NCBI GenBank assembly: GCA_036172015.1
Contig: JAVHSE010000087.1
Location: forward strand, 1-24,095
Reading direction: 5' to 3'
Source: UBA7396 sp036172015
GTDB taxonomy: Bacteria > Patescibacteriota > Gracilibacteria > BD1-5 > UBA6164
Length of the DNA: 24,095 bases
Below the pieces are notes generated by a model. It ran no database searches. It was not told where the DNA came from and saw only the letters and a list, made by a program, of their open reading frames with translations. Of this stretch, positions 1-9,153 are shown piece by piece (position 1 is the stretch's first letter; the number at the start of each line of letters is the position of its first letter). The position numbers and the translations under genes are program-made.

Positions 1-902
1 AAAAAGTAGGTCTTTCCTGCTTTTTTTCGTTTTTTAAATGCTGGACGAACCGAAAGTGAAAGAGAATATTTTTCTAAAAAATAGTCTTTTATACAGTGTC
101 TGTGGTCATCTGTTGAAATTCAGAGTTCAAAAGGTTTGAATTCATCATAATCACTCGAAAAATATATTTTATGATTTTCATGTAAAAATACGACTATCTC
201 GGCTTCATTTTTATTAAACTTTTCAGTTGTTTTAATGGGTTTTATTTCATTTCCCCCTTTTTCCTTATAAAATAAACTTTCCGTTAATAAATAGTTTTCA
301 AAATCAATTTGTGAAAGTTCGTTTCTATCTAATAAACTTGAAAAATCCATCAAAGCCGCATTGATTTGTCTTCAAGAAATTCCAGTTTTGGCAAACATAG
401 TTTGTAATTCTTCTTTTTGAACTTTTGAAAGTTTTTTAAATCTTGATCAAAAATAATACCTACAAAATATTTTTTCTATATTCGTGTCAAAAGCTAAAAT
501 ATTTTGATTGAATCCAAAGGATAAAATCGCTTGAGCTGTATAAGGTCAGACTCCTGGAAGTGAAATAAGTTTTTCAAAAGTATTTGGAAATACTCAATTA
601 TATTCACTTACTATTTTTTTTGCCGTTAATAGCATATTTCTCGCTCTGGAATAATATCCAAGTCATTCATAATAGGAAAAAAAATCATCGTACTCAAGTT
701 TTGAAAAACTTTGAATATCTGCAAAAGCCTCTGTTACTTTATTGAAATATGCTTCAACACGAGAAACTTGAGTTTGTTGTAAAAATATCTCAGAAATCCA
801 AATATGATATGGAGTTTGCTTGAGTCTCCATGGTAAATCATGACGACCGTTTTTTTTATACCAATCAAGAATGATTTGAAACGGAAAAGTTGAAAAATTC
901 AT
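1..902 (-). CDS. mutY: A/G-specific adenine glycosylase MutY (partial, C-terminus off window)
   Basis: Base-excision repair glycosylase that removes adenine mispaired with 8-oxoguanine. With UGA read as Gly the frame is open from an ATG at 900-902 to the left edge, about 300 residues. Visible are LPWR near residue 23, the SEIFLQQTQV block with the catalytic Glu near 38, the helix-hairpin-helix LPGVGPYTAQA near 115-125, and AFDTN with the catalytic Asp near 140. Conserved glycines in the core are encoded by UGA. After the INAALMD block, where most MutY proteins carry a C-X6-C-X2-C-X5-C iron-sulfur cluster, the sequence runs on without those cysteines. A MutY C-terminal (8-oxoG recognition) region probably follows. 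The start lies 20 nt below the stop of the peptidase gene, so co-transcription is likely. No Shine-Dalgarno is visible. Family assignment is secure; the true C-terminus is not seen. Confidence 0.93.
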
Positions 903-922
903 ATATTTTAAAAGTTATATAT

Positions 923-2227
923 TTATTCTTTAGTAATCATTATATCAAAAAAACTCGTTTGATATTTGAAATCATTGTATTTTAAAGTTTGCATTTCTTG
1001 ATGTTTTCATTCATAAAAATATACTTCGTTGATATTCCCATTATCAAATAATGATATTCCTACAATAACACCAGTATGTTCTCAAATGTATCAATAAATT
1101 TTTTGACCATCTTTTGTTTTCCATGAAATACTCTTTGTATTGAGTTCTCATAATTTATTTTCAGTGAGATACCAAAAAATTATTGGTTGATTTTGTAATA
1201 ATGATTTCACAATAGTATCTGTATTAAATGAAGTAATTTTTGTTGGTATTCCTATACTATGTAAAGCTTTATAAATTGGCTCTGCATAAACTCAATATCA
1301 AGTCATTTCTTCTATATTTTTTGTTTGATTTCCATTGATATCTCAAACAAATTCTCTATATGGATTTCCCCAAATAAAATATTTTCATTTTTTTTGAATT
1401 TTTTCATTCCATTGAGGAATTTTTGAAAATATTTCTTCCTCAGAAATATCTTTTTTTAAAATATAACTCGCAAATAAACTCGCTGAATTCATTTCACAAC
1501 TCAGTTTTTTATTTTGTAATTTTTGATCAAATTCATCGTATAAAAATATTTTATTATTGTGAATCAATGACAAAAAATTTTTATACTCTATAAAATATTG
1601 AAATATTTTTGAATCAGTTCCAATATGATGAGTTAAAATGTATTTTTGAAATTTATAAAGATCTCTATTACTCAAATAATTATATTTATACATTTTTAAA
1701 AAATCAAATGTTTCTCTATCTAAAATATTTGTTTTGAGATAATTGGTTGAATTTTTAATAGCATCTAAAAGACTATCTGTATTATTTACATAATAATTCA
1801 AATCTTTTTTAAGATTTTCTTTTATTTCATAATACATATAAATAAAGCTTTTGAAATACATATCATTTTCAGAGATTTTTTCTTTGAGTTTTATAAAATA
1901 ATACGGATTCATTGAAGCTTCATTATCAAGATTTTGAAGTATCTGAAAATATTGTTTATAACTGTCTTTTTGAGACAAATAATGTGAATGTGAATCGATT
2001 AAAATTTGTTTTAAATTATCTGAAATAATTTGTTTTTTTAAATTTGAAATATAATCTTTATTTATTTGTATTTTTAGCACTCCATCTAACTTTTCTAATA
2101 TTTCTATTTGTTGAATATAAGTTTTGTTTTTTAAAAGTTCTCAAATTTTCTGTTCTTCTGATTGAGTAAATCAAAAAACATGAGAAAAATTGAGAAAAAA
2201 TAAAACAAAAATAACGAATTTTTTCAT
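923..2227 (-). CDS. Secreted C39-like cysteine peptidase
   Basis: Predicted exported protein of 434 aa. The N-terminus (MKKF then VIFVLFFLNFSHVFG) is a typical signal peptide. Residues about 30-230 are Lys/Glu/Asn-rich and mostly helical, and I do not recognise them. The C-terminal third resembles the Peptidase_C39_2 family: a KLSCEMNSASL block with the likely nucleophile Cys near 244, then WGNPYREFVGDINGNQ, then TGYGVYAEPI, then a GEHTGVIVG block with the likely catalytic His near 384. This order matches papain-like C39-type enzymes. No ABC transporter is fused or adjacent, so it is not a bacteriocin exporter but a free secreted peptidase-like protein. It lies between ndk, from which a terminator separates it, and mutY. 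Several glycines, including that of VGD, are UGA codons. Substrate unknown; a wall- or prey-directed role would be inference. Confidence 0.78.
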
Positions 2228-2285
2228 TGAATATATGTTTATTAATTGTATTTTTTATAAGATAATAAAATTTTAAAATGAAGCA

Positions 2286-2325
2286 AATAAAAACTCTTAT
2301 TTTGAAAAATAAGAGTTTTTATTTT
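2286..2325 (-). terminator. Intrinsic terminator after ndk
   Basis: A near-perfect hairpin with 14-nt arms (AAAACTCTTATTTT and AAAATAAGAGTTTT) sits 16-50 nt past the ndk stop on the minus strand. It is A/T-flanked on both sides, so it could work in either direction. It separates ndk from the peptidase gene. Confidence 0.75.
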
Positions 2326-2340
2326 TTTTGGAAAAAGTAA

Positions 2341-2787
2341 TTATCCAACAATTGTATCTGAAATTTTTTCGTATGAACAAATTTCTCCATCTTTAAAAAA
2401 TCTTTTTAATTCAATGTTAGCAGTTTCTTCACTATCAGAAGCATGAATAATATTTGCATCAATCGTAAGTGCAAAATCACCTCTGATTGATCCAGGAAGA
2501 GCTTCAGCTGGATTGGTAGCACCAGTTAAATTTCTTACTGTTTTAATAACATTGATTCCAGAAATAGCCATAGCTACTACAGGAGCAGAAGTCATATAAG
2601 ATTTTATTCCAGGAAAGAAAGGTTTGTCAGCTAAAAAATCATAATGTTCAGTCACAATATCATCACTTAAAGTCATCATCTTCATTCCAACTATTTTTAA
2701 ACCTTTATTTTCAAATCTCGAAACAATTTGTCAGATTAATCCTCTTTGAATCGTATCTGGTTTTAATAATACTAAAGTAGTTTGCAT
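2341..2787 (-). CDS. ndk: Nucleoside diphosphate kinase
   Basis: Transfers the gamma phosphate between NTPs and NDPs in the cytoplasm through a phospho-histidine. The protein is 148 aa, the usual length. It starts MQTTLVLLKPDTIQRG, the canonical N-terminus, and carries the NLTGATNPAEALPGSIRGDF block and then NIIHASDS, in which His is the phosphorylated residue. The usual motif is HGSDS, so Ala replaces Gly here. One UGA encodes a Gly (LIGQIV) close to the start, which is why a standard-code reading would shorten the gene. The start codon is the ATG at 2785-2787; a TATAAT-like box lies about 35 nt upstream, and no Shine-Dalgarno is visible. A strong hairpin terminator follows. CPR cells depend on salvaged nucleotides, which fits retention of this enzyme. 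Confidence 0.97.
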
Positions 2788-2819
2788 CTTTGTATTGGTT
2801 AATTATAAAATACGGGCAT

Positions 2820-2847
2820 ATTATATAATATATTTTTAGAAATCAAA
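2820..2847 (-). promoter_or_regulatory. Candidate promoter for ndk
   Basis: On the minus strand TATAAT (2820-2825) is preceded by TTTGAT (2842-2847) with a 16-nt gap. The predicted transcript would start about 25 nt before the ndk ATG. In DNA this AT-rich such matches arise by chance, so confidence is modest. Confidence 0.4.
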
Positions 2848-2860
2848 TTTTATGAAAAAT

Positions 2861-3808
2861 TTATTTATATTCTTCAAAAAGATTTAAAACTTTTCATTCT
2901 CATTGCAAATATCTATAGAGATGATTCATTTTAGGAGTTCATGATCATAAAACAAGTTTTATATGAGTCAATTTACTTATTTGAGTTGCTAATTCAATTG
3001 TATCATATCTTGGAGTAATATCTGAAAGATAGCTATTATCATGTTCTTCATCAATAATGATAATTCATAAATTATTATATGGATAAAATATGGCACTACG
3101 AGTTCCAATAATTATTTTGGCTTTATTTTGATATATCATTTCCCAATACAAAGTTTTTTTTCCCTCTGAAACGGTAGAATTCAAAATAATCACTTCCAAA
3201 CCAAAAACCTTTTTCATTCTTTCAAATATTTGGTTGGTGAGAATAATTTCAGGAACGAGTAAGAGTGATTGCTTTCATTGATCTAAATAATATTTTATTA
3301 AATGAATATATATTTCTGTTTTTCCACTTCCCGTTACTCCATAGAGTAAAAATTTATTTTCCTGCGAGTGTATAATCTCTTCAAAAATTTTTTTTTGATT
3401 GAGATGTAAAGTTTTATGGTAATCAAAAATATAATGGTACTCTGAAATTTCTGTTTGAAAATGAAATTTATTTTTCACTATTTTTCAGAGTAAATTTTTT
3501 GGAAAAAATAAACTTGTGGAACTATGAATCAATGCAAAGTAATGAACACTTAACCATTTTAATACATATATTTGATACGGATTTAAAAAAATATGACTGT
3601 CATATATATCTCAAATTTCTTTTATCTTCAAATGATCAAAAGAAGATTCATTTTGTAATTCTAATATGATTCAAAGTATATTTTTTTTTCAAAAAGGAAT
3701 ATGAACAATCATTCCGATTTTGATGATATCTTTCAGATTTTTTGGAATTTTATAAGTAAATCAAATATCATCAAAACTTTGAGTAAAAGGCGAAATAATA
3801 GCATACAT
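2861..3808 (-). CDS. PriA-like primosomal protein, N-terminal half only
   Basis: A 315-aa protein colinear with the first half of replication-restart helicase PriA. Residues 1-110 match the 3'-end DNA-binding domain (FTYKIP, then GMIVHIPFGKKNILG). Next come Walker A GVTGSGKTEIY near 157, LLLVPEIILTNQ near 181, GTRSAIFYPYNNLG near 235, the Walker B box DEEHDNSY near 253, PRYDTIELA, and LGSGTPK (usually GSATPS). The frame then ends with UAA after only about 25 more residues. The second helicase lobe and the zinc-binding cysteines of normal PriA (about 700 aa) are missing, and the bases between its stop and ndk hold no remnant of them. Its ATG overlaps the dnaX stop by one base (TAATG), implying translational coupling. 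It may be a reduced PriA that loads proteins without unwinding DNA, or a decayed gene. Family assignment is sure; function is not. Confidence 0.87.
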
Positions 3809-5208
3809 TATTTTATTTCTATATTAATATCTAAAAATCATAATTTATGAAATACTTGATGTATAAAAGAAATAATATCTGAATTTCCTATTTGTTTTAA
3901 AGCAATTTTTGTTTTCGTATATATAATCAATTTTTTACCATCAAATTCAAATGATGATCATCTCAAAGACATCGTCACTCATCATTTTACTCATAATCAT
4001 TTCATTTCTTGTATAAATTTTTCTATATCAAAAGTAACGAGTCATGATTTTTCTCAAATAGCTGACTGTATGAGATCTTTTTGTTCTTTGTTATCATCTC
4101 AAAAAATATCCATCACATCATCTGACGATATTTCTGGAAGTTTTTGTGGAATGATTTCAGATATTTTTTTATCAATAGAAATTTCTTTTGTATTCGAGAG
4201 AGGTTTCATATCTTGTATACATTTAATAATTCAAACAAGAAAAGTTGTTTTTGGATCAAAACTATTTTTTGATTTTCCGTAAGCTTCTTCTATTGTCTCG
4301 AGTAAAAATATATGAGATTGAACTCAATTATTATTTCAGATATTTTCTATAAGCTTATCTTTTATATAAAAAAGAAGTTCTTTAAAAAAAAGATGGAGAT
4401 TATAATTTGAAATAATATTTTCAAAATCAGTAATCAGAGAACTATCTTTCAAAAGAAGTTTCGTATAAAAATTGGTAATAATTTCATTTTTTGGTATACC
4501 ATAATTATTGATAACCGTTTCAAAATGAATTTCTCCATTATAAATAAGTTGTTCAAAAAGAGAAATAGCATTTCTGAGTGCACCATTTGCTTGTTTGATA
4601 ATAAACTCAAGACTTTCTTGGTCTATTTGTATTCCTTCTTTTTCTGCAATCAGCAAGAGTCTTTCTTGCATATCTTCTCAAGTAATACTTTTAAAATCAT
4701 ATCTTTGACAACGAGAAAGAATCGTTTCAGGAATTTTATGACTTTCAGTGGTTGCTAAAATAAATTTTAAATGTACTGGTGGTTCTTCTAATATTTTTAA
4801 AAGAGCATTAAATGCTCATTTTGAAAGCATATGTACTTCATCTATAATATAAATTTTATATTTACATTTTGTTGGAGTAAATGAAGCTCTTTCAATAATT
4901 TCCCTTATATTATCAACTCCTGTATAACTTGCTGCATCTATTTCGATAATATCGACCAAATTTTCATCAGTAAATCATTGGCATATTTCACATTTTTCAC
5001 AAGGATTTCCATCATGAAGATCAATACAATTGATCGTTTTTGCAAATATTCTCGCTGTTGATGTTTTTCCAGTTCCTCTCGGTCAGCAAAATAAATAAGC
5101 TCAAACGAGTTTATCTTTTATAATCGCTTGTTTGAGAGTATTTTTTATAAAAGTTTGTCCCACCAAACTTTCAAAATTTTTTGGTCTATATTTTAGGTAA
5201 AGAGTCAT
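3808..5208 (-). CDS. dnaX: DNA polymerase III subunit gamma/tau
   Basis: Clamp-loader ATPase subunit of the replicative polymerase, 466 aa. It opens with MTLYLKYRPKNFESLVGQ, the standard DnaX start. Walker A is GPRGTGKTS at 42-50. A zinc-binding set follows (NC, CEKC, C), then Walker B and box IV in IIDEVHMLSKGAFNALLKILEEPP, the sensor-1 block ILATTESHKIPETILSRCQ, and a lid/collar region. The tail after about residue 350 is short and Lys/Ile-rich, with no long tau-type extension, so it is nearer a gamma form. The start lies 21 nt downstream of murE, and the stop overlaps the priA-like start (TAATG). UGA encodes conserved glycines through the gene. No Shine-Dalgarno is visible, as with its neighbours. 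I did not find an obvious A-run frameshift site of the E. coli type. Confidence 0.95.
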
Positions 5209-5229
5209 ACTATATCAAGTTAATATTAT

Positions 5230-6543
5230 TTATTCCATTATTTTATTATCATCTATTTCTTTGAGTATTTTTAATACTATTTCTTTATCATTATATGCTA
5301 CTGGTCCATTATTAGTCATCATCAAATGTTCATCTCATTTTCATGTTATCAAAATAGCATCGTTTTTCTCAGCTTGAAGAAGAGCCGTTCTGATTGCTGA
5401 TTCTCTATCAAGAATAATCCAAAAATTTTCTCATTCTTTTCTTTCAATTCCTGGTAAAATATCTTTCATAATATCTTGAGTTTTTTCCGTATAATCATCG
5501 TCTTGAGTAAGAATAACATAATCAGACAAATCAGAAACAATTTTTCACATAATTGGTCTTTTTGTTGTATCTCTATCTCAAGTTGCTCAAAAAACAGTGA
5601 TTATTCTTGCTATTCCATTAATATTTTTCAGTGTATGCAAAACATTTTCCAAAGCATCTGGAGTGTGAGCATAATCTATAAATATTTTTAATCATTCATA
5701 ATTTTTTACTTCTTCGAGTCTTCCAGGAACCACTTCTACATCAAGTATTGATTTTTCAATTTCTCTTGGCTTCATTCCTAAACTTAAAAATACCCCGACA
5801 GCTCAAAGTATATTATAAATATTATGTTTTCCACGAAGACGAGTTTTTATTTTTAACATATCACTCGGAATTTTTAAATCAAATGTGACATAATCTATAT
5901 TATTTTCTACATTGAGTGGTTTCAAAATCGAATCATAATCAAGTCAATAAGTCATGAGTACATCATAAGCTTCATTGAGAAATAATTCTTTATAATTGGA
6001 TTCTATATTTATAATGGCTGTTTTTTTGATTCATTTTTTTCGAGTCGAAGTAATAAGTCATTTAAATAATTTTAACTTCGTTCTCATATAATTATCCATC
6101 GTTTTATGCACATCAAGATGATCTTGAGTAATATTGGTAAGTACAGCTATATCATAATCAATTCACCAAATTCTATTCATTAAAATAGCATGACTGGAAG
6201 TTTCTATAACCGCTATTTCACATCATTCATCATGTGCTTGTTTGAGTAATTTTTGAAGTAAAAATGGATCTGGAGAAGTCATTTTTGTATCATTTCTATA
6301 TTCGTTGTTTCAAATAAAATAATTTACCGTTGAAAACATAAAAATTTTTTTTCCACTTGCTTTTAATCATCTGGCTATAATATTGGTAGTCGTTGTTTTT
6401 CCATTCGTTCCAGTAATTCAGATAACAATCATTCATCTTGATGGAAATTTGTAGATAAAACTCGCTATCATAGCTCTCAGAAGATGATATGAAAGTCTGA
6501 TTGGATTATCAAGTGATATAATTTTTTTGAGATTTGAAAACAT
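5230..6543 (-). CDS. murE: MurE-like Mur ligase (UDP-MurNAc-tripeptide synthetase), no N-terminal domain
   Basis: ATP-dependent ligase that adds the third amino acid to the peptidoglycan stem peptide. The protein is 437 aa. P-loop GITGTNGKTTTTN begins near residue 41, ETSSHAI near 120, TNITQDHLDVH follows, then RGKHNIYN, the second-domain start DYAHTPDALENVL, GATGDRD and TGKGDEHL. In MurE of E. coli (about 495 aa) the P-loop comes after a domain of roughly 100 residues that binds the UMP part of the substrate; here only 36 residues precede it, and an in-frame stop lies just upstream of the ATG, so the shortening is real. The specificity motif DNPR of diaminopimelate enzymes is replaced by DDDY (ILTQDDDYTEKTQDIM), so diaminopimelate is unlikely to be the added residue. 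It sits between the DUF4012 gene and dnaX in one co-directional run. Confidence 0.87.
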
Positions 6544-6607
6544 ATCTTTTATTTGTTAAAAATAATATTTATTTGATAGTATATTTTTTTTCTTATTTTT
6601 CAATAAT

Positions 6608-8941
6608 TTATTTAAGATAATAATCTTTTTGTAAATAACTATCCAAAATCAGATTTCCATCGATTATTATATTTAATTTATATTCTTTTATTCATGGCTC
6701 TTTTTCAAATACATAATTATACGGCCTACAAGAAGGATTTGGAAGAGTATAATTTATATTAAATTCGCTTGGAGTTCATATACTCGTATCCATATAAAAA
6801 GAAATTTCTTTTTTATCTTTTATATCTTTTATCGCTATTTGAGGATTTTTTTCAAAAATAGCATTTTTTGGTACCAATATTCTCATATATTGTTTATTTA
6901 TTCATTTTCACTGAGTTATAAGAGTATTTTCGACATCAACTATTGAGCCTAAATTCATATCGGCTAAAAACTTTTTTATATTTCATTCTTCTCTAGAGTT
7001 AAAACTATGAGTTACATTGATTTGAAAATGAGTCTGAATACTGCAATCAGCATTTTTTTTGACTTCTTTTGTAAAACTTCTTTGGATATATCTATCAGAT
7101 TTATTTCATGAAATAGAAGTAAAAACTGGAAAATTAAAATCCATATATTTTGATTCATCAATTTTTTTATTAAATCAAAATTCAGTAAATAAACTATTTT
7201 CTTTTTCTGAAAAACTATATAAAATAATATCTTTTTTTTCTATACTTTCAAAAATATTTTTTATATATAAATGATATTTTCAAATTTTTTGAAGTTCTTT
7301 TATATACACATCAATAAAATCAAAAAGAATTTGTTTTGGAGTTGCGAGTGTATAAGTTCTGGTTACTTTTGATTCTACCAAAGTTGATATGAGCATAGAA
7401 AAATTCTCATTTGTTATTTCTCTTTGTACTTTATCAAAATATACTCCACCAAAATTTTTCAAAAAATCTAAAATAATATTTTGATTCACATATATAATTC
7501 CATCTATTTTATATTGAGTTTTCTCTAAAAATGATTTAATTTTATTACTACTTTGAGCAATATCTGGATAAAAATTTGCATCTCTCAATGTAAATCTATC
7601 GGTAATAGATGAAAGTCAATCTGGTGATGTTTCTCAAAAAAAGTCTTGCAATCACCATTCGACAGCATACATATCTTTTTTTTCAAATTTTAAGATTTTT
7701 CATTTATATATGTCAATAAATCCAGCACTCCCCATAAATCAACCAGTAGGTCTTATTTCATCAGCATTTTGAAAAATAATCATGTATGTTCTTTTTTGTT
7801 CATCTCATAACATATTTTTTATAGTTTGAGTATTATTATAAAAAATATTGGTATATTTTTGAATCTGTTCTATAAATTTCATTTTTTCTCAAAAATCAAT
7901 TTTTTGAGAATTGGTAAGATTTTTTATTTTTCTAAAAAAAGTAACACTTTTATTTATATCATTTTTGGCTTGTAGTAAAATAGGGTCAATGTTTTTGAGT
8001 AATTCACTATACATAATTTCACTCAATCATTTTTCTTTGATTAAAGTATCAATACCATCATAAACAAGAATCAATTGAAGCATATAATCAGTAAATTTAT
8101 TTCATCCAATAAGAATATTTTCTAAATTATTAAGAGTTGGATTATAAAAAAAAGAATTGATATAAAATATTGGTCTCAATAAAAAATCAGACAGTATGAA
8201 TCATGATTTTATTTCAAAAATATCAGTTTTAAATTTCTCTTTATCTGTTGTAAATGTAATATTTTTTACATTTTGCAAAGTATTTTCAATTTCATATTTT
8301 ATAAATAATCCATAAAAAAAACAAAGAGTAATAAATAAAAATCAATACGAATAGAATTTTTTCCATTTTATAATATATAATTTTAATAAATTGAGAAAAT
8401 TTTTACATCTTTTTTTGAACTTTATTTTTGGCTTAATAATATCACTATACGGACCAGATTCCAAATAAGTATATTCTATATTAATCATATTCAGAGTATG
8501 TTTATCTTTATCTGGACAATAATCATTGATATGTATATCACTTCTCTTTTTTGTCGGAACTAAATCTCCTATTGGTCTTTGAAGAGCTATTATTTTAATT
8601 TTTGGATGAAGTGAAAGCTCTATATTTTTTCATTTATTTTTAATGATATCGAGAGTATTTTGTTTAAATAATTTTTTAAAGGGTTGTAAAATTGATACTA
8701 TATGAATTTGTCCCATATCTAAATCTTTCAGATCTTTTGATGATATTTTTAAAAGATCACTTACTTTTTGAAATTCTTTTTCTTCAAATTCTTCATTTTC
8801 ATGCTCATATTCGTATTCTTCATTTTCATGCTCATATCAATCATGATCATTATAATGTTCTTGAGTAGGTCAATGAACTTGACTCTCTTCCTCATGTCAA
8901 TGAGGTTCATGTTTTTCATTTCCGTGTTCGTTGTGAGACAT
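6608..8941 (-). CDS. DUF4012 membrane protein with His/Glu-rich N-terminal tail
   Basis: A 777-aa membrane-anchored protein. The first about 55 residues are extremely rich in His, Glu, Asp, Asn and Tyr and include two copies of an EHENEE unit encoded by a DNA direct repeat. A positively charged stretch leads to a single hydrophobic segment (YGFLFITLCFFYGLFI) near residues 195-215. A long extracellular part follows with the DUF4012 hallmark NADEIRPTGGFMGSAGFIDI near 390-410. The large C-terminal region is rich in Asn/Asp/Lys and beta-type patterns with a few aromatic motifs. DUF4012 proteins are common in CPR and in Gram-positive bacteria with surface glycopolymers; their reaction is not established. 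The tail, cytoplasmic if the single segment is N-in, might bind metal, which is inference. The start is the ATG at 8939-8941, the first in the divergent intergenic region. Confidence 0.82.
8788..8837 (-). repeat. Tandem direct repeat in His/Glu-rich tail
   Basis: Two 23-nt copies, at 8788-8810 and 8815-8837, are identical and offset by 27 nt (nine codons). They encode the repeated EHENEE unit and flanking acidic residues in the DUF4012 protein tail. Confidence 0.8.
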
Positions 8942-9114
8942 GAGAGTAATTTATAAAGTATATTTATTTAAAATATAGCAATTTGTCATAAAAAAACAAA
9001 TAAAAATTTTTTTGAGTTTTTGTTTTTATTTGACTTGATTATTTTCATATTTTTAATATATTCAACTCACTCATTTTTTATGAAGATATTTATATCTTTT
9101 GTAAAAAAGTTCTT

Positions 9115-9138
9115 TAACATTCACGACAACTTTTAACA
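9115..9138 (+). repeat. Left arm of inverted repeat flanking the chemoreceptor gene
   Basis: The arm consists of TAACATTCAC (9115-9124), two spacer bases, then CAACTTTTAACA (9127-9138). Both blocks recur, reverse-complemented and in matching order, at 10957-10979. The wider stretch GTTCTTTAACA (9109-9119) resembles the boxA antitermination element of rRNA leaders, which may be chance. Confidence 0.75.
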
Positions 9139-9142
9139 ATTG

Positions 9143-9153
9143 GAGATTTTATC
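9143..9153 (+). promoter_or_regulatory. Shine-Dalgarno (GGAG) of the chemoreceptor gene
   Basis: TTGGAG lies about 9 nt upstream of the ATG at 9154. Surrounding genes start without any purine-rich ribosome site, so this supports both the chosen start and a foreign origin. Confidence 0.55.

Larger units (their letters stand above)
8942..9153. other. Divergent intergenic region
   Basis: This region separates the minus-strand DUF4012 gene from the plus-strand chemoreceptor gene. It contains a perfect 10-bp inverted repeat (8997-9006 and 9023-9032), a small dyad AAGATA-TTTA-TATCTT at 9083-9098, and the left arm of the inverted repeat around the chemoreceptor gene. AT content is too high to call promoters with confidence. 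I see no small gene here. Confidence 0.6.

Noticed and set aside
4070..4282. Plus-strand open frame of 70 codons opposite dnaX
   Set aside because: It is antisense to the conserved dnaX coding sequence and has no family-like pattern.
7059..7274. Plus-strand open frame opposite the DUF4012 gene
   Set aside because: Antisense shadow of AT-rich coding sequence; no recognisable protein.
8997..9032. Inverted repeat CAAATAAAAA/TTTTTATTTG as a terminator
   Set aside because: It lies upstream of both divergent genes, has a 16-nt loop and is A/T-only, so termination is unlikely; left as a structure of unknown role.
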